The translations under genes were made by a program, and so were the position numbers. This document shows, in pieces, positions 8,079 to 16,010 of a DNA stretch of 34,334 bases; the stretch's first letter is position 1; each line of letters opens with the position of its first letter. Location of the stretch: the NCBI GenBank assembly GCA_003132325.1, contig PKXK01000111.1, positions 1-34,334 on the forward strand, read 5' to 3'. Origin of the DNA: Acidobacteriaceae bacterium (lineage in GTDB: Bacteria; Acidobacteriota; Terriglobia; Terriglobales; Acidobacteriaceae). The notes beneath the pieces are model-generated. The model did not search any database. It was not told the DNA's origin and saw only the letters and a program-made list of their open reading frames with translations.

Positions 8079-10538
8079 TCAGACGCCCTGGCGGCTCCGG
8101 CGCACCAGTTCTCCGAGCGTGGAGTTTGTGTGTGGCCGATAACCTTTCAGGGGCAGGATTCGCTCGTGGACCGCATCGAGCAGCCACTCGGGTTGCGGGA
8201 AGAACATGGCTTCCAGTTCCGGGGCAGGCGTGATCCAGTTGCGAGAACCGACGACGACCGGCGGCGCGTCCAGATCGTCAAAGCAGAGCTGGGTGAGGTT
8301 CGTGGCCACCGTTTGCAGCACAGAACCACGTTCCACCGCGTCACTGGCGAGCAGGACCTTGCCCGTCGTCCGGACCGAATTTACAAGCAGTTCGTAATTG
8401 AGCGGATTGATGGCCCGCAGGTCGACGATCTCCGCCGAGATGCCAAACTCTTTTTCCAGCCGATCGGCGGCGGCAACAGCGGTGTAGAGCGCGGGGCCCA
8501 GCGTAATGATCGTCAGATCGTTGCCCTTGCGCTTGATGGACGGTTCCGACAGATCGATCTCATAGTGTCCCTCGGGGACGCCTTGATCGACGAACATCTC
8601 GCCGATGTCGTAGATCTTCTGGCTCTCGAAGAAGACCACGGGGTCCGTTCCGGCGAGAGCGGCGGCCATCATGCCCTTCGCGTCGTAGGGCGTCACCGGA
8701 TAAACCACCTTCAAGCCAGGGATGTGATGCACCAGGGCGGTCCAATCCTGCGAGTGTTGGGCGCCGTACTTCGCGCCGACGGAGATGCGGAGGACCACAG
8801 GCATGGTTAGTTGTCCGGCCGACATGGACTGCCACTTCGAGAGCTGATTGAAAATCTCGTCGCCGGCGCGCCCCATGAAATCGGCATACATGAGCTCGGC
8901 CACCACGCGGCCACCGGACATCGCGTAGCCCACAGCCGCGCCCACGATGGCCGCCTCAGAAATTGGCGCATTGAACAAACGATGGTAGGGAAGCGCTTCG
9001 GTGAAGCCTCGATAGACCGCGAAGGCGCCGCCCCAGTCGCGGTTTTCTTCGCCAAACGCAATCATGGTGGGATCGACGGAAAACCGGTGCAGCATGGCCT
9101 CGAAGATGGCATCGCGCACGTTGTATGCCTTCATCTTCGGAACGGGCTTGCCGTCCTGCGTGGGAGTCCGGATCTTGCCGCGGATCTGCTGCACCCTGGG
9201 ATTGGAGGCGATGTCTTGCAGGAACTCGGGCGGGCGATCGTCGAACTTCTCGACGCGCTGGTTGGAAAACATGACGCGGTCGACAAGATCGGAATCGATG
9301 GCGACTCGGGGGCTGCGCTCGAGATCAGTGGCCAGGCGGAACATATCGAACACCACGGTTTCGATGCTGGCGCGGGCGCTGTCCAGTTCGCTTTCGGTCA
9401 AAATGTGGCCCTCGACCAGCCGCTTCCGGAACGCGGCAATCGAATCGGCCTTCTGCCAGTGCTCGATTTCTTCTTTCGAACGATAGCTGGATGAATCGGA
9501 GGGTGAGTGGCCGCTGATGCGATAGGTGATAGTATCGAGCAGAACGGGACCGCGGCCTTCGGCCAATATCTGCTTCTTGCGGCGAAATGCATCGATCACG
9601 GGTAACGGATCGTATCCATTAACGCGCTCCGCGTGCATCTGCTCGGGATTAACGCCCGCGCCGATGCGCGCGATGAACTGCACGCCCATCGTTTCTCCGC
9701 AGGGCTGCCCGCCCATGCCGTAGAAATTGTTCATGCAGTTGAAAACGATCGGCAATCCTCCGCCCAGCGATTGATCCCACAGTTTGCAGTACTGATCCAT
9801 CGCGGAGAAGGTGATGCCTTCCCAGACCGGGCCGCAGGAAAATGAAGCGTCTCCGATGTTGCAGACGACAATGCCGGGCTTGCGGTTTACTCGCTTATAG
9901 AGCGCGGCGCCGGGGGCGATCGAACCCGAGCCGCCGACAATCGCATTGTTGGGGTAGATCCCAAACGGAGGGAAGAACGCATGCATCGAGCCGCCCAGCC
10001 CGCGGTTGAATCCCACGTCACGCGCGAAGATCTCGCAATAGGCCCCGTAGATAAAAGCGCGGAGGGCTAGCTCGCGGGTCGAGCCTTGGAACTCATTCTC
10101 GACGGGACGCAGCATGACTCCGTCGCGGTACGACTTCAGGATTTCCCACAACTGTGGCTCCGTGAGCTTGCGGATGCTGGAAAATCCTTTCGCGAGAATC
10201 TCGCCATGGCTCCGATGCGAACCAAAAATAAAATCTTCCGGCGATAGGGAAAAGGCCATGCCTACCGCGGCCGCTTCTTGTCCGATCGACAAATGAGCGG
10301 GTCCGGCGTGGTTATACGCAACGCCCTTATAGGCGCCCTTGGTCTTGATTTCGTTCAGGATGGTCTCGAACTCACGGATCGCGCACATGTCCTGCCAGAT
10401 ATGTAGAAAATCCGCGGTGGAGTAGTTCCCCAGTTCCTGTTCCAACGTGCGGTCGTAGGTGTTGATGGGGATTTCCGACACGTGGATCTTCGACTTGGCG
10501 AGAACCTCTTTCGGTTCGATGATGATCGATTTGGGCAT
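8079..10538 (-). CDS. Fused alpha/beta 2-oxoacid dehydrogenase E1 component (thiamine diphosphate)
   Basis: One 819-residue chain contains both E1 subunits. The alpha part (about 40-400) has [31 protein letters not shown], and the ThDP motif as IGDASFSC (229-230 GD) ending at MNNFYG (270-271 NN), plus [20 protein letters not shown]. The beta part (about 475-800) has [18 protein letters not shown] with the ThDP-activating Glu, [35 protein letters not shown] and [13 protein letters not shown]1 decarboxylates a 2-oxoacid and acylates the lipoyl group of E2. The E2 gene lies 54 bp upstream. Motifs fit pyruvate, acetoin or branched-chain enzymes equally well. The GD-to-NN stretch is longer than usual, with an insert near DQSLGGG. 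AGGAG precedes the ATG by 9 bases. No E3 gene is nearby. Confidence 0.9.
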   Translation of the reverse strand: MPKSIIIEPKEVLAKSKIHVSEIPINTYDRTLEQELGNYSTADFLHIWQDMCAIREFETILNEIKTKGAYKGVAYNHAGPAHLSIGQEAAAVGMAFSLSPEDFIFGSHRSHGEILAKGFSSIRKLTEPQLWEILKSYRDGVMLRPVENEFQGSTRELALRAFIYGAYCEIFARDVGFNRGLGGSMHAFFPPFGIYPNNAIVGGSGSIAPGAALYKRVNRKPGIVVCNIGDASFSCGPVWEGITFSAMDQYCKLWDQSLGGGLPIVFNCMNNFYGMGGQPCGETMGVQFIARIGAGVNPEQMHAERVNGYDPLPVIDAFRRKKQILAEGRGPVLLDTITYRISGHSPSDSSSYRSKEEIEHWQKADSIAAFRKRLVEGHILTESELDSARASIETVVFDMFRLATDLERSPRVAIDSDLVDRVMFSNQRVEKFDDRPPEFLQDIASNPRVQQIRGKIRTPTQDGKPVPKMKAYNVRDAIFEAMLHRFSVDPTMIAFGEENRDWGGAFAVYRGFTEALPYHRLFNAPISEAAIVGAAVGYAMSGGRVVAELMYADFMGRAGDEIFNQLSKWQSMSAGQLTMPVVLRISVGAKYGAQHSQDWTALVHHIPGLKVVYPVTPYDAKGMMAAALAGTDPVVFFESQKIYDIGEMFVDQGVPEGHYEIDLSEPSIKRKGNDLTIITLGPALYTAVAAADRLEKEFGISAEIVDLRAINPLNYELLVNSVRTTGKVLLASDAVERGSVLQTVATNLTQLCFDDLDAPPVVVGSRNWITPAPELEAMFFPQPEWLLDAVHERILPLKGYRPHTNSTLGELVRRSRQGV

Positions 10539-10592
10539 TCCGCAAAGCTCCTAGTGAACGAAACTCCTAGTGGACTCCAGCCATCGCTTTTT

Positions 10593-11897
10593 TCAAAGAT
10601 TCGATCCAATCGTACATATCTGCTCCACGTTTTCGATCTTGTCGCGTACCACTTTCAGGAATCTCGCGCCCGGCGCGCCGTCGATGATCTGGTGATCGAG
10701 CGTCAGAGAGAGACCGATGGAATCGATGAATCCCACTTCGCCTTCTCTGCGCACCGCCTTCAGCTGAATGGCGTTGACTCCGAGAATGGCCACCTGCGGC
10801 GGATTCAGTAGAGGGGTGAAGGATTCGATGCCCAGTCCACCGAGATTGCTGATGGTGAAAGTTGCGCCGTTGAGGTCGTCAGCGGAAATCTTGTTTTGTA
10901 GCGCCTGGTCCGAGAGATCCTTCATGCGCGTGGCAAGAGCCGCGACCGTCAATGTCTGTGCATTCCGCACTACTGGAACGAGCAGTCCGCGCGGAGTGTC
11001 GCAAGCAAACCCGATGTGAACGCCCCGACCCGGGTGAACCTTTCCATCGACGAACAACGCGTTAAGATTGGGAACCTCCAACAATGCCCGAACGGTGCAG
11101 AATGTCACCAGGTCGTTGATGTTGATGTCTGGCACTGCAGACGAAGCCTTGATGCGAGCGCGCAACCGAAGTAAGCCACGGGCGTCGGCGGAAGAATGGA
11201 GGGTGTACTGCGCTGTGCTGGATAGAGACTCGCGCATGCGGCGCGCAATCTTCTCGCGAACACTGGAGATTCGAGTTTCTGGCGCATCCAGATCGGAGGA
11301 AAGGATCATCCCACCGATTCCCGAACCCTCCAGCGGAGCTGCTGCCCCGCTTTGCACTCGTCGGTTAGCCGCACCAGAGATTCTTGGAGAGGCGTGATAG
11401 AGAGCGCGCAAGTCGGCTTCGAGGACGCGGCCGCCGGGTCCGGACCCATTGACCACTCGCGGGTGGAAGTTGTGTTCTTCGGCAAACCGCCGTGCCCTGG
11501 GACTCAGGGGCGCGGAGGAGTGGGGCAGGGAGTCGCCAGTGGCCGCAACGGGCTGGCCTCCGGGGTTGGCATTTAGTGTACTTGGCGCCGGTGGCCCCGC
11601 AGAGTCTGCTGCCGGAGTTGACTTATTCAATTGCGGACGAAACGCTTCTACGCTCTCGCCGGGATTGCCGATCACAAATAGCGGTGTGAAAACCGGCACG
11701 AGCGCGCCTTGTTCGAAAAATGTCGCAAGCACGATGCCGTCCACGGACGCCGCGACTTCAAAACTCGTTTTGTCGGTCTCAATCTCGACCACCGTTTCCC
11801 CGGCAGAGACCGCTTGGCCCTCTTGCTTGAGCCACCTGGCAATAAGGCACTCTTCCACCGTGTTGCCTAACTTCGGCATTTCTACAGCGACTGCCAT
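10593..11897 (-). CDS. Dihydrolipoamide acyltransferase (E2) of a 2-oxoacid dehydrogenase complex
   Basis: The protein is about 434 residues from the ATG at 11897 (MAVAVEMPKLGNTVEEC). The 32 extra residues in the track are low-quality sequence upstream of a GGAA ribosome site, so I exclude them. The order is lipoyl domain with the modified Lys in EIETDKTSFEV (about residue 43), a Pro/Ala-rich linker, an E1/E3-binding domain (LSPRARRFAEEHNFHPRVV, GPGGRVLEADL), a second linker, then the catalytic domain. The catalytic domain ends with SLTLDHQIIDGAPGARFL, the HxxxDG active site. TRISSVREKIARRMRESL is the usual start of that domain. It transfers the acyl group from lipoate to CoA. It is the first gene of an E2-E1 operon reading from the divergent promoter near 12100. 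The acyl specificity is not apparent. Confidence 0.92.
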   Translation of the reverse strand: MAVAVEMPKLGNTVEECLIARWLKQEGQAVSAGETVVEIETDKTSFEVAASVDGIVLATFFEQGALVPVFTPLFVIGNPGESVEAFRPQLNKSTPAADSAGPPAPSTLNANPGGQPVAATGDSLPHSSAPLSPRARRFAEEHNFHPRVVNGSGPGGRVLEADLRALYHASPRISGAANRRVQSGAAAPLEGSGIGGMILSSDLDAPETRISSVREKIARRMRESLSSTAQYTLHSSADARGLLRLRARIKASSAVPDININDLVTFCTVRALLEVPNLNALFVDGKVHPGRGVHIGFACDTPRGLLVPVVRNAQTLTVAALATRMKDLSDQALQNKISADDLNGATFTISNLGGLGIESFTPLLNPPQVAILGVNAIQLKAVRREGEVGFIDSIGLSLTLDHQIIDGAPGARFLKVVRDKIENVEQICTIGSNL

Positions 11898-12092
11898 CTG
11901 CGTCTTCCTATTCCTCACTTCTTTCCGTGCGCTCGTCGTTTCGCCGGGCGCGCAAGTACTTCGTCTCACCGTGCGGACATCGCAAGCGTACACCCGCCCT
12001 CAGCCGCTACGTGTCACGAGGATGGCGTGGGAGAGGCGATATGGTCAGTATAGCTCGCTTGTGATCGAGAAACAACAAATAATGTTCATAAT

Positions 12093-12122
12093 TTGTCGTA
12101 ATTATAGTTAACAATACGACAA
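12093..12122. promoter_or_regulatory. Inverted repeat TTGTCGTA-N14-TACGACAA, candidate operator
   Basis: Two perfect 8-bp arms (12093-12100 and 12115-12122) flank a 14-base AT-rich spacer. The spacer contains the minus-strand TATAAT that probably drives the E2-E1 operon, so a protein bound to both arms would straddle that -10 box. Location between divergent operons and next to a DeoR-type regulator gene makes a repressor site likely. The binding protein is not known. Confidence 0.5.
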
Positions 12123-12129
12123 TAAACAA
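12101..12129 (-). promoter_or_regulatory. Candidate promoter of the E2-E1 operon
   Basis: On the minus strand TTGTTT (12129-12124) is followed after 17 bases by a perfect TATAAT (12106-12101). It lies about 200 bases upstream of the E2 start and within the inverted repeat described for 12093-12122. The -35 is weak, as would suit a regulated promoter. Confidence 0.45.
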
Positions 12130-12130
12130 A

Positions 12131-12168
12131 CAACATTGTTGACACTCGTGCGCGTTAAGAGATACATT
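12131..12168 (+). promoter_or_regulatory. Candidate promoter of the aldolase operon with an overlapping palindrome
   Basis: A perfect TTGACA (12139-12144) is followed after 18 bases by TACATT (12163-12168). The -35 overlaps an 11-bp palindrome CAACATTGTTG (12131-12141). It points towards the aldolase gene and sits about 10 bp from the larger inverted repeat. The two divergent promoters are almost back to back. Confidence 0.45.
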
Positions 12169-12284
12169 TATGTCGATTTGACTTTGTCTGGCTGATGTTC
12201 ATTTGTGGTTGTGCTCCGGGAATCCTTACTTATGTGTTTGATAGCCACGATGGCCGTCCGGCCGAGACAGCATGGAAACATGAG

Positions 12285-13223
12285 ATGAATCTAGGCAACC
12301 GAGAAGTGGCAGGGCATCCGCTGCCTACGTCGGGCATCGCAACTGGCATTCAAATTGGAGTGCGACCGGCGGAGACGGTCATCCCTGCGTTCAATATCCC
12401 TTATCTGCCGATGATGGAGCCGGTAGTCGCTGCTCTGCGTGAAACGGACTGTTTTGGGATGATCGCGGTGGCGCGCTTGGAGTGGATCAAGTTCGAGGCG
12501 CGCAGCCTGCGGGCCGTGCATGAAGAATACGAACGGGTCGGGGATGAACGCTTTACGCGACTCCATCTGGACCATATTCCGGTCATTGACGAGGACAACC
12601 TGCGGGTTGATTTTGAGGCTGAAATCCGGGAGGCGATCAGGCTCGGGTACCAGTCCGTAATGGTGGACGGTTCCCGGTTGTCGTTGGAGGAGAACATTCA
12701 AGCAACGCGAAGAATCACGGCCATCGCGCATGCCGCAGGGATTCCTGTAGAAGCGGAGTTGGGGGCCGTTCTCGGTCACGAAGCGGGGCCACTTCCTCCT
12801 TACGAAGAACTCTTCGCAACTGGCAAGGGTTTCACATCGCCTGAGGAGGCAAAACGGTTTGTTGCCGAAACAGAAACGGACTGGCTCTCGGTGGCGGTCG
12901 GGAGCGTGCATGGGGCTCTGATGAGCCACTGTCAGAAAGTAGAGGCGAGGTTGGACCTTGCGCATTTGCAGCGGATCCACGAAGCGACACGAATTCCATT
13001 GGTGTTGCACGGAGGGAGCGGGATTAAGACGGAGTACATTCTGGAAGCGACGCGCCGTGGCATCGCAAAGATCAACATCGGCACCGCAATCCGCCAGGCT
13101 TATCAAGCCGCCCTCCCCATCTCCCTGGTGTCCGCGCAACAAGCAGTGCACGATACCACGGTGCTGATTCTAAGGGAGTTAGGGCTTCAGGGAAGCCGGA
13201 AGCTCATTCATCTGGATTCGTGA
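12285..13223 (+). CDS. Class II ketose-bisphosphate aldolase (fructose/tagatose-bisphosphate type)
   Basis: The fold and zinc site of class II aldolases are clear. AETVIPAFNIPYLPMMEPVV is the N-terminal strand, and LHLDHIPV holds a zinc His and the catalytic Asp. YQSVMVDGSRLSLEENI and GIPVEAELGAVLGHE follow. SVAVGSVHGA and LVLHGGSGI give the other zinc His residues, and AKINIGTAIRQAY is the phosphate-binding end. The enzyme splits a ketose-1,6-bisphosphate into two triose phosphates, and GatY/KbaY-type members act on the tagatose isomer. Length from the ATG at 12285 is 312 residues. The track's start at 12195 adds 30 residues unlike the family, and neither start has a strong ribosome site. 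It opens a plus-strand operon divergent from E2. Fructose or tagatose preference cannot be told by eye. Confidence 0.87.
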   Translation: MNLGNREVAGHPLPTSGIATGIQIGVRPAETVIPAFNIPYLPMMEPVVAALRETDCFGMIAVARLEWIKFEARSLRAVHEEYERVGDERFTRLHLDHIPVIDEDNLRVDFEAEIREAIRLGYQSVMVDGSRLSLEENIQATRRITAIAHAAGIPVEAELGAVLGHEAGPLPPYEELFATGKGFTSPEEAKRFVAETETDWLSVAVGSVHGALMSHCQKVEARLDLAHLQRIHEATRIPLVLHGGSGIKTEYILEATRRGIAKINIGTAIRQAYQAALPISLVSAQQAVHDTTVLILRELGLQGSRKLIHLDS

Positions 13224-13327
13224 TTCCCGGGCAGGTTCGGGATACTGCTGGGTGGGGCCAGCTTAGAACTTGGGGTGGTAAAGGCTAGAGAAGCTTTTCG
13301 AACTTACAACGTTTGCGATTTCGCCGC

Positions 13328-14605
13328 ATGAAGCCTAACCATGAGATCACGGAGAACGTCCCGTCCGAAATGCGGGCGCTGGTCCTTGACGGCGTTGGCT
13401 TCGAACACCTAGCCGTCCGGAAAGTTCCGGTGCCGAGTCCCGGCGCACATCAGATGTTGGCGCGGGTGGAAGCAGCCGGCATCTGCACGTCTCTGATCAA
13501 ACTCATTGAACAGGGACCGGACCACAACCTGATGCACGGCTGGGATGTGCGCCGCTTTCCCGCGATTCTTGGCGACGAAGGTGTGGTAACCGTCGTGTGC
13601 GTCGGAGAGGCGCTTCGGAACCAGTACCGGCTGGGTGAGAGCTATGTCGTCCAGCCCGCCGTGGATCACGAGCCCGTCAATCATCGCGAACGGTATCGCA
13701 ATGCAGGCCAAGGAGTGAATAAGGTGGCCGTGGGCTACACCCTCGCGGGTCATCTCGCCGAGTACATCCTCATCCCGGAAGAGGTTCTGAACTCCGGATG
13801 CCTGTTGCCCGTTCCTCTGCCACACCCGCCATTTGCGCACGCCGCCATGAGTGAGCCGCTCTCCTGCGTTGTCTCGGCCCAAGAGCACCACATGCATTTG
13901 ATCCAGAGTAGTCCGCTGGCCGCGCGGGAAGCCGTGAAAGGACTGAAGCGGGGAGGCGTCACCGTGATCATCGGGGCGGGCGCGATGGGGCGAATGCACG
14001 TCGACCTGGCCTTTCCCTACCGGCCACGCGCGATTGTGGTGGCAGATTTTCTGGAGGCTCGTTTACAGGTTGTCCGGAAGCTCTTCCAGGCACGGGCAGC
14101 GGAAACAGGAATCGCGCTGCACACGGTCCACGCTGCTTCCAGCTCGGTTGAGAAGGTAGTCGCTGAACTGACAAACCTTCTCGGGGCGGACGATGTCATA
14201 GTTGCGGTGGGGTCCAAGAAGGCGATCGAGGGCGCCCAGAATATGGTCGGGCGGGGCGCCGTGCTCAATCTTTTCGGAGGACTGAAAAAGGGCGACGACA
14301 TCGTGGGCATCGATGCCAGCGCGGTTCACTACAAAGAGATCAACGTCACCGGATCGAGTGGCGGCTCACCGTGGGACATCGCGCGTACGTTGCAACTCAT
14401 CGTGGCGAAAGAGATCGATGCCGGTGCGCACATCACCCGCGTGGGCGATCTGGAACATGCCATTGAACTGCTCAAGTTAGTGAAGGCCCAGCAAATCGAC
14501 GGCAAAGCCGTGGTCTACCCGCATCGGCGTACCCAAAACATTCACAGCGTGGATTCGTGGTCGGGGGCGGACGAACGCTCCTACCTGCAAGCAAGCGAGA
14601 TCTGA
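13328..14605 (+). CDS. Medium-chain dehydrogenase, L-sorbose-1-phosphate reductase (SorE)-like
   Basis: This zinc-type medium-chain dehydrogenase has about 425 residues. ARVEAAGICTSLIKLIEQGPDH carries the first zinc-ligand Cys; LGDEG stands where alcohol dehydrogenases have GHE. AMSEPLSCVVSAQEHHMHL matches the 'EPLSCVIGAFNANYHL' segment of SorE. VTVIIGAGAMGRMHVDLAF is the NAD(P)-binding GxGxxG, and INVTGSSGGSPWDIARTLQL is also as in SorE. SorE reduces L-sorbose-1-phosphate to sorbitol-6-phosphate. By analogy this protein probably oxidises or reduces a hexose or hexitol phosphate. It follows the aldolase by about 100 bp and its stop is immediately followed by the next gene's GTG. The His-to-Asp change at the zinc site is worth noting. 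The ATG at 13328 is chosen over a TTG at 13313, and neither has a good ribosome site. Confidence 0.75.
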   Translation: MKPNHEITENVPSEMRALVLDGVGFEHLAVRKVPVPSPGAHQMLARVEAAGICTSLIKLIEQGPDHNLMHGWDVRRFPAILGDEGVVTVVCVGEALRNQYRLGESYVVQPAVDHEPVNHRERYRNAGQGVNKVAVGYTLAGHLAEYILIPEEVLNSGCLLPVPLPHPPFAHAAMSEPLSCVVSAQEHHMHLIQSSPLAAREAVKGLKRGGVTVIIGAGAMGRMHVDLAFPYRPRAIVVADFLEARLQVVRKLFQARAAETGIALHTVHAASSSVEKVVAELTNLLGADDVIVAVGSKKAIEGAQNMVGRGAVLNLFGGLKKGDDIVGIDASAVHYKEINVTGSSGGSPWDIARTLQLIVAKEIDAGAHITRVGDLEHAIELLKLVKAQQIDGKAVVYPHRRTQNIHSVDSWSGADERSYLQASEI

Positions 14606-15940
14606 GTGTCCCTCTCGGGCAATCGCGCATTCGTCGGCTTCGGGTTCGGCGCCATTCAAGCCGGCCTCTTCCTCTGCGAAGCCTTTCGCTCAGGAAACTT
14701 TCGCCGGCTCATGGTCGCCGAGGTCATGCCGAATGCGGTGCAGGCGCTCCGCCAATCGGCGGGAAGTTATGCGGTCAATGTGGCATACCGCGACCGGGTG
14801 GAAGCGGTAGAGATCGGGCCCACTGAGATCGCGAATCCGGGGAACCAGTCCGACTGCAAGTTTCTGGTGGCGGCGGTTGCTGAAGCCGCAGAAATCGCAA
14901 CCGCTTTGCCGAGTGTGGCGTACTACACCTCGGCCTCACCGGGAAGCGTGCACCGGATTCTGGCCGAGGGGCTTAGGCGGAAGGCCATTGCGTGCGGTCC
15001 TCCAGCAGTCGTTTATGCCGCCGAGAACCACAACCATGCGGCCGAAATCCTGGAAGCTGCGGTCCTGAGTGAGATCCCCGGGCACGAGCATAATCAGGTC
15101 CATGGCCGCGTCTCATTTCTCAACACGGTGATCGGGAAAATGAGTGGCGTGGTCACAGACCCGTATGAGATTCAAAAACAAGGCCTGAAAACGGTCACGC
15201 CGTTCGAGTCCCGGGCCGTCCTGGTGGAGGCCTTCAATCGCATTCTAGTTTCAAGAACATCCTTTGGAGATCGACCCGCCACTCTGGGCTTCCACCGTGG
15301 CATCGAAGTGTTCGAAGAGAAGCCGGACCTGCTCCCTTTTGAGGAAGCGAAACTCTACGGACACAACTCAACCCACGCCGTCGCTGCCTATCTCGGAGCG
15401 GTCCTGGGTGTGGGACGGATCGCTGATCTGGGGAGAACTTCTGGAGTGACCGCATTTTTGGAGGCCGCATTTGTCGACGAGTCAGGGGAGGCACTCATTC
15501 GCAGACATAAGGGTAAGGATCCTCTGTTCACACCGGAAGGCTACCGAGCGTATGCCACGGACCTGCTGCTGAGGATGTTCAATCCTTACTTGGGCGACAC
15601 GGTGGAACGCGTGGGCCGCGATCCAGGACGGAAGTTGGAATGGGACGACCGGTTGGTGGGCACGGTTCGCCTTGCCCTGCAGCAGGGCTTAAACCCGGTG
15701 CGTTACGCAATGGGTACGGCCGCTGCCGTGACTGCGCTCGATAAGTCTGCCCTCGATTCAACCGTGCCGTTGCAGGAACTCTTGGATCCGGTCTGGCATA
15801 AGGCTTCGCCAAACCCGGCTGAGAGGGAAGCAGTGCTAAGAGCTGTAGAAGAAGGTCGAACGAGATTGAGGCTCTGGCGCCACGATGGTTTCCCGAACCT
15901 GGAAGCGTTCGTGGAACGGAACCTGTCCGTTCGGCGCTGA
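14606..15940 (+). CDS. Mannitol-1-phosphate 5-dehydrogenase-like (long-chain polyol dehydrogenase)
   Basis: The 444-residue protein starts at a GTG that directly abuts the TGA of the SorE-like gene, so the two are coupled. RAFVGFGFGAIQAGLFLCEAF is the N-terminal dinucleotide-binding loop (GxGxxQxG type). AAENHNHAAEIL and FLNTVIGKMSGVVTDP occupy the place of the 'N-tv-ri' block of mannitol dehydrogenases. EEAKLYGHNSTHAVAAYLGAV corresponds to the catalytic 'K---N--H' helix with Lys, Asn and His. The family oxidises mannitol-1-phosphate or similar polyol phosphates to the ketose phosphate. Next to a SorE-like enzyme it suggests hexitol-phosphate to ketose-phosphate conversion feeding the aldolase. 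It could equally be a fructuronate- or altronate-type oxidoreductase, but the N-terminus argues for the MtlD side. Confidence 0.75.
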   Translation: MSLSGNRAFVGFGFGAIQAGLFLCEAFRSGNFRRLMVAEVMPNAVQALRQSAGSYAVNVAYRDRVEAVEIGPTEIANPGNQSDCKFLVAAVAEAAEIATALPSVAYYTSASPGSVHRILAEGLRRKAIACGPPAVVYAAENHNHAAEILEAAVLSEIPGHEHNQVHGRVSFLNTVIGKMSGVVTDPYEIQKQGLKTVTPFESRAVLVEAFNRILVSRTSFGDRPATLGFHRGIEVFEEKPDLLPFEEAKLYGHNSTHAVAAYLGAVLGVGRIADLGRTSGVTAFLEAAFVDESGEALIRRHKGKDPLFTPEGYRAYATDLLLRMFNPYLGDTVERVGRDPGRKLEWDDRLVGTVRLALQQGLNPVRYAMGTAAAVTALDKSALDSTVPLQELLDPVWHKASPNPAEREAVLRAVEEGRTRLRLWRHDGFPNLEAFVERNLSVRR

Positions 15941-16010
15941 AGCTGCTGCGAAAAGTACCAAGGACAGAAAACTCTGCCGACGACACGCAGCGGAATGGTA
16001 CCAGAGCTAG

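Noticed and set aside
8067-8810. Plus-strand ORF of 247 residues (and 8811-9494)
   Set aside because: Antisense of the E1 gene, with no recognisable motifs.
12291-13151. Minus-strand ORF of 286 residues
   Set aside because: Antisense of the class II aldolase; composition is a codon shadow and no domain is recognisable.
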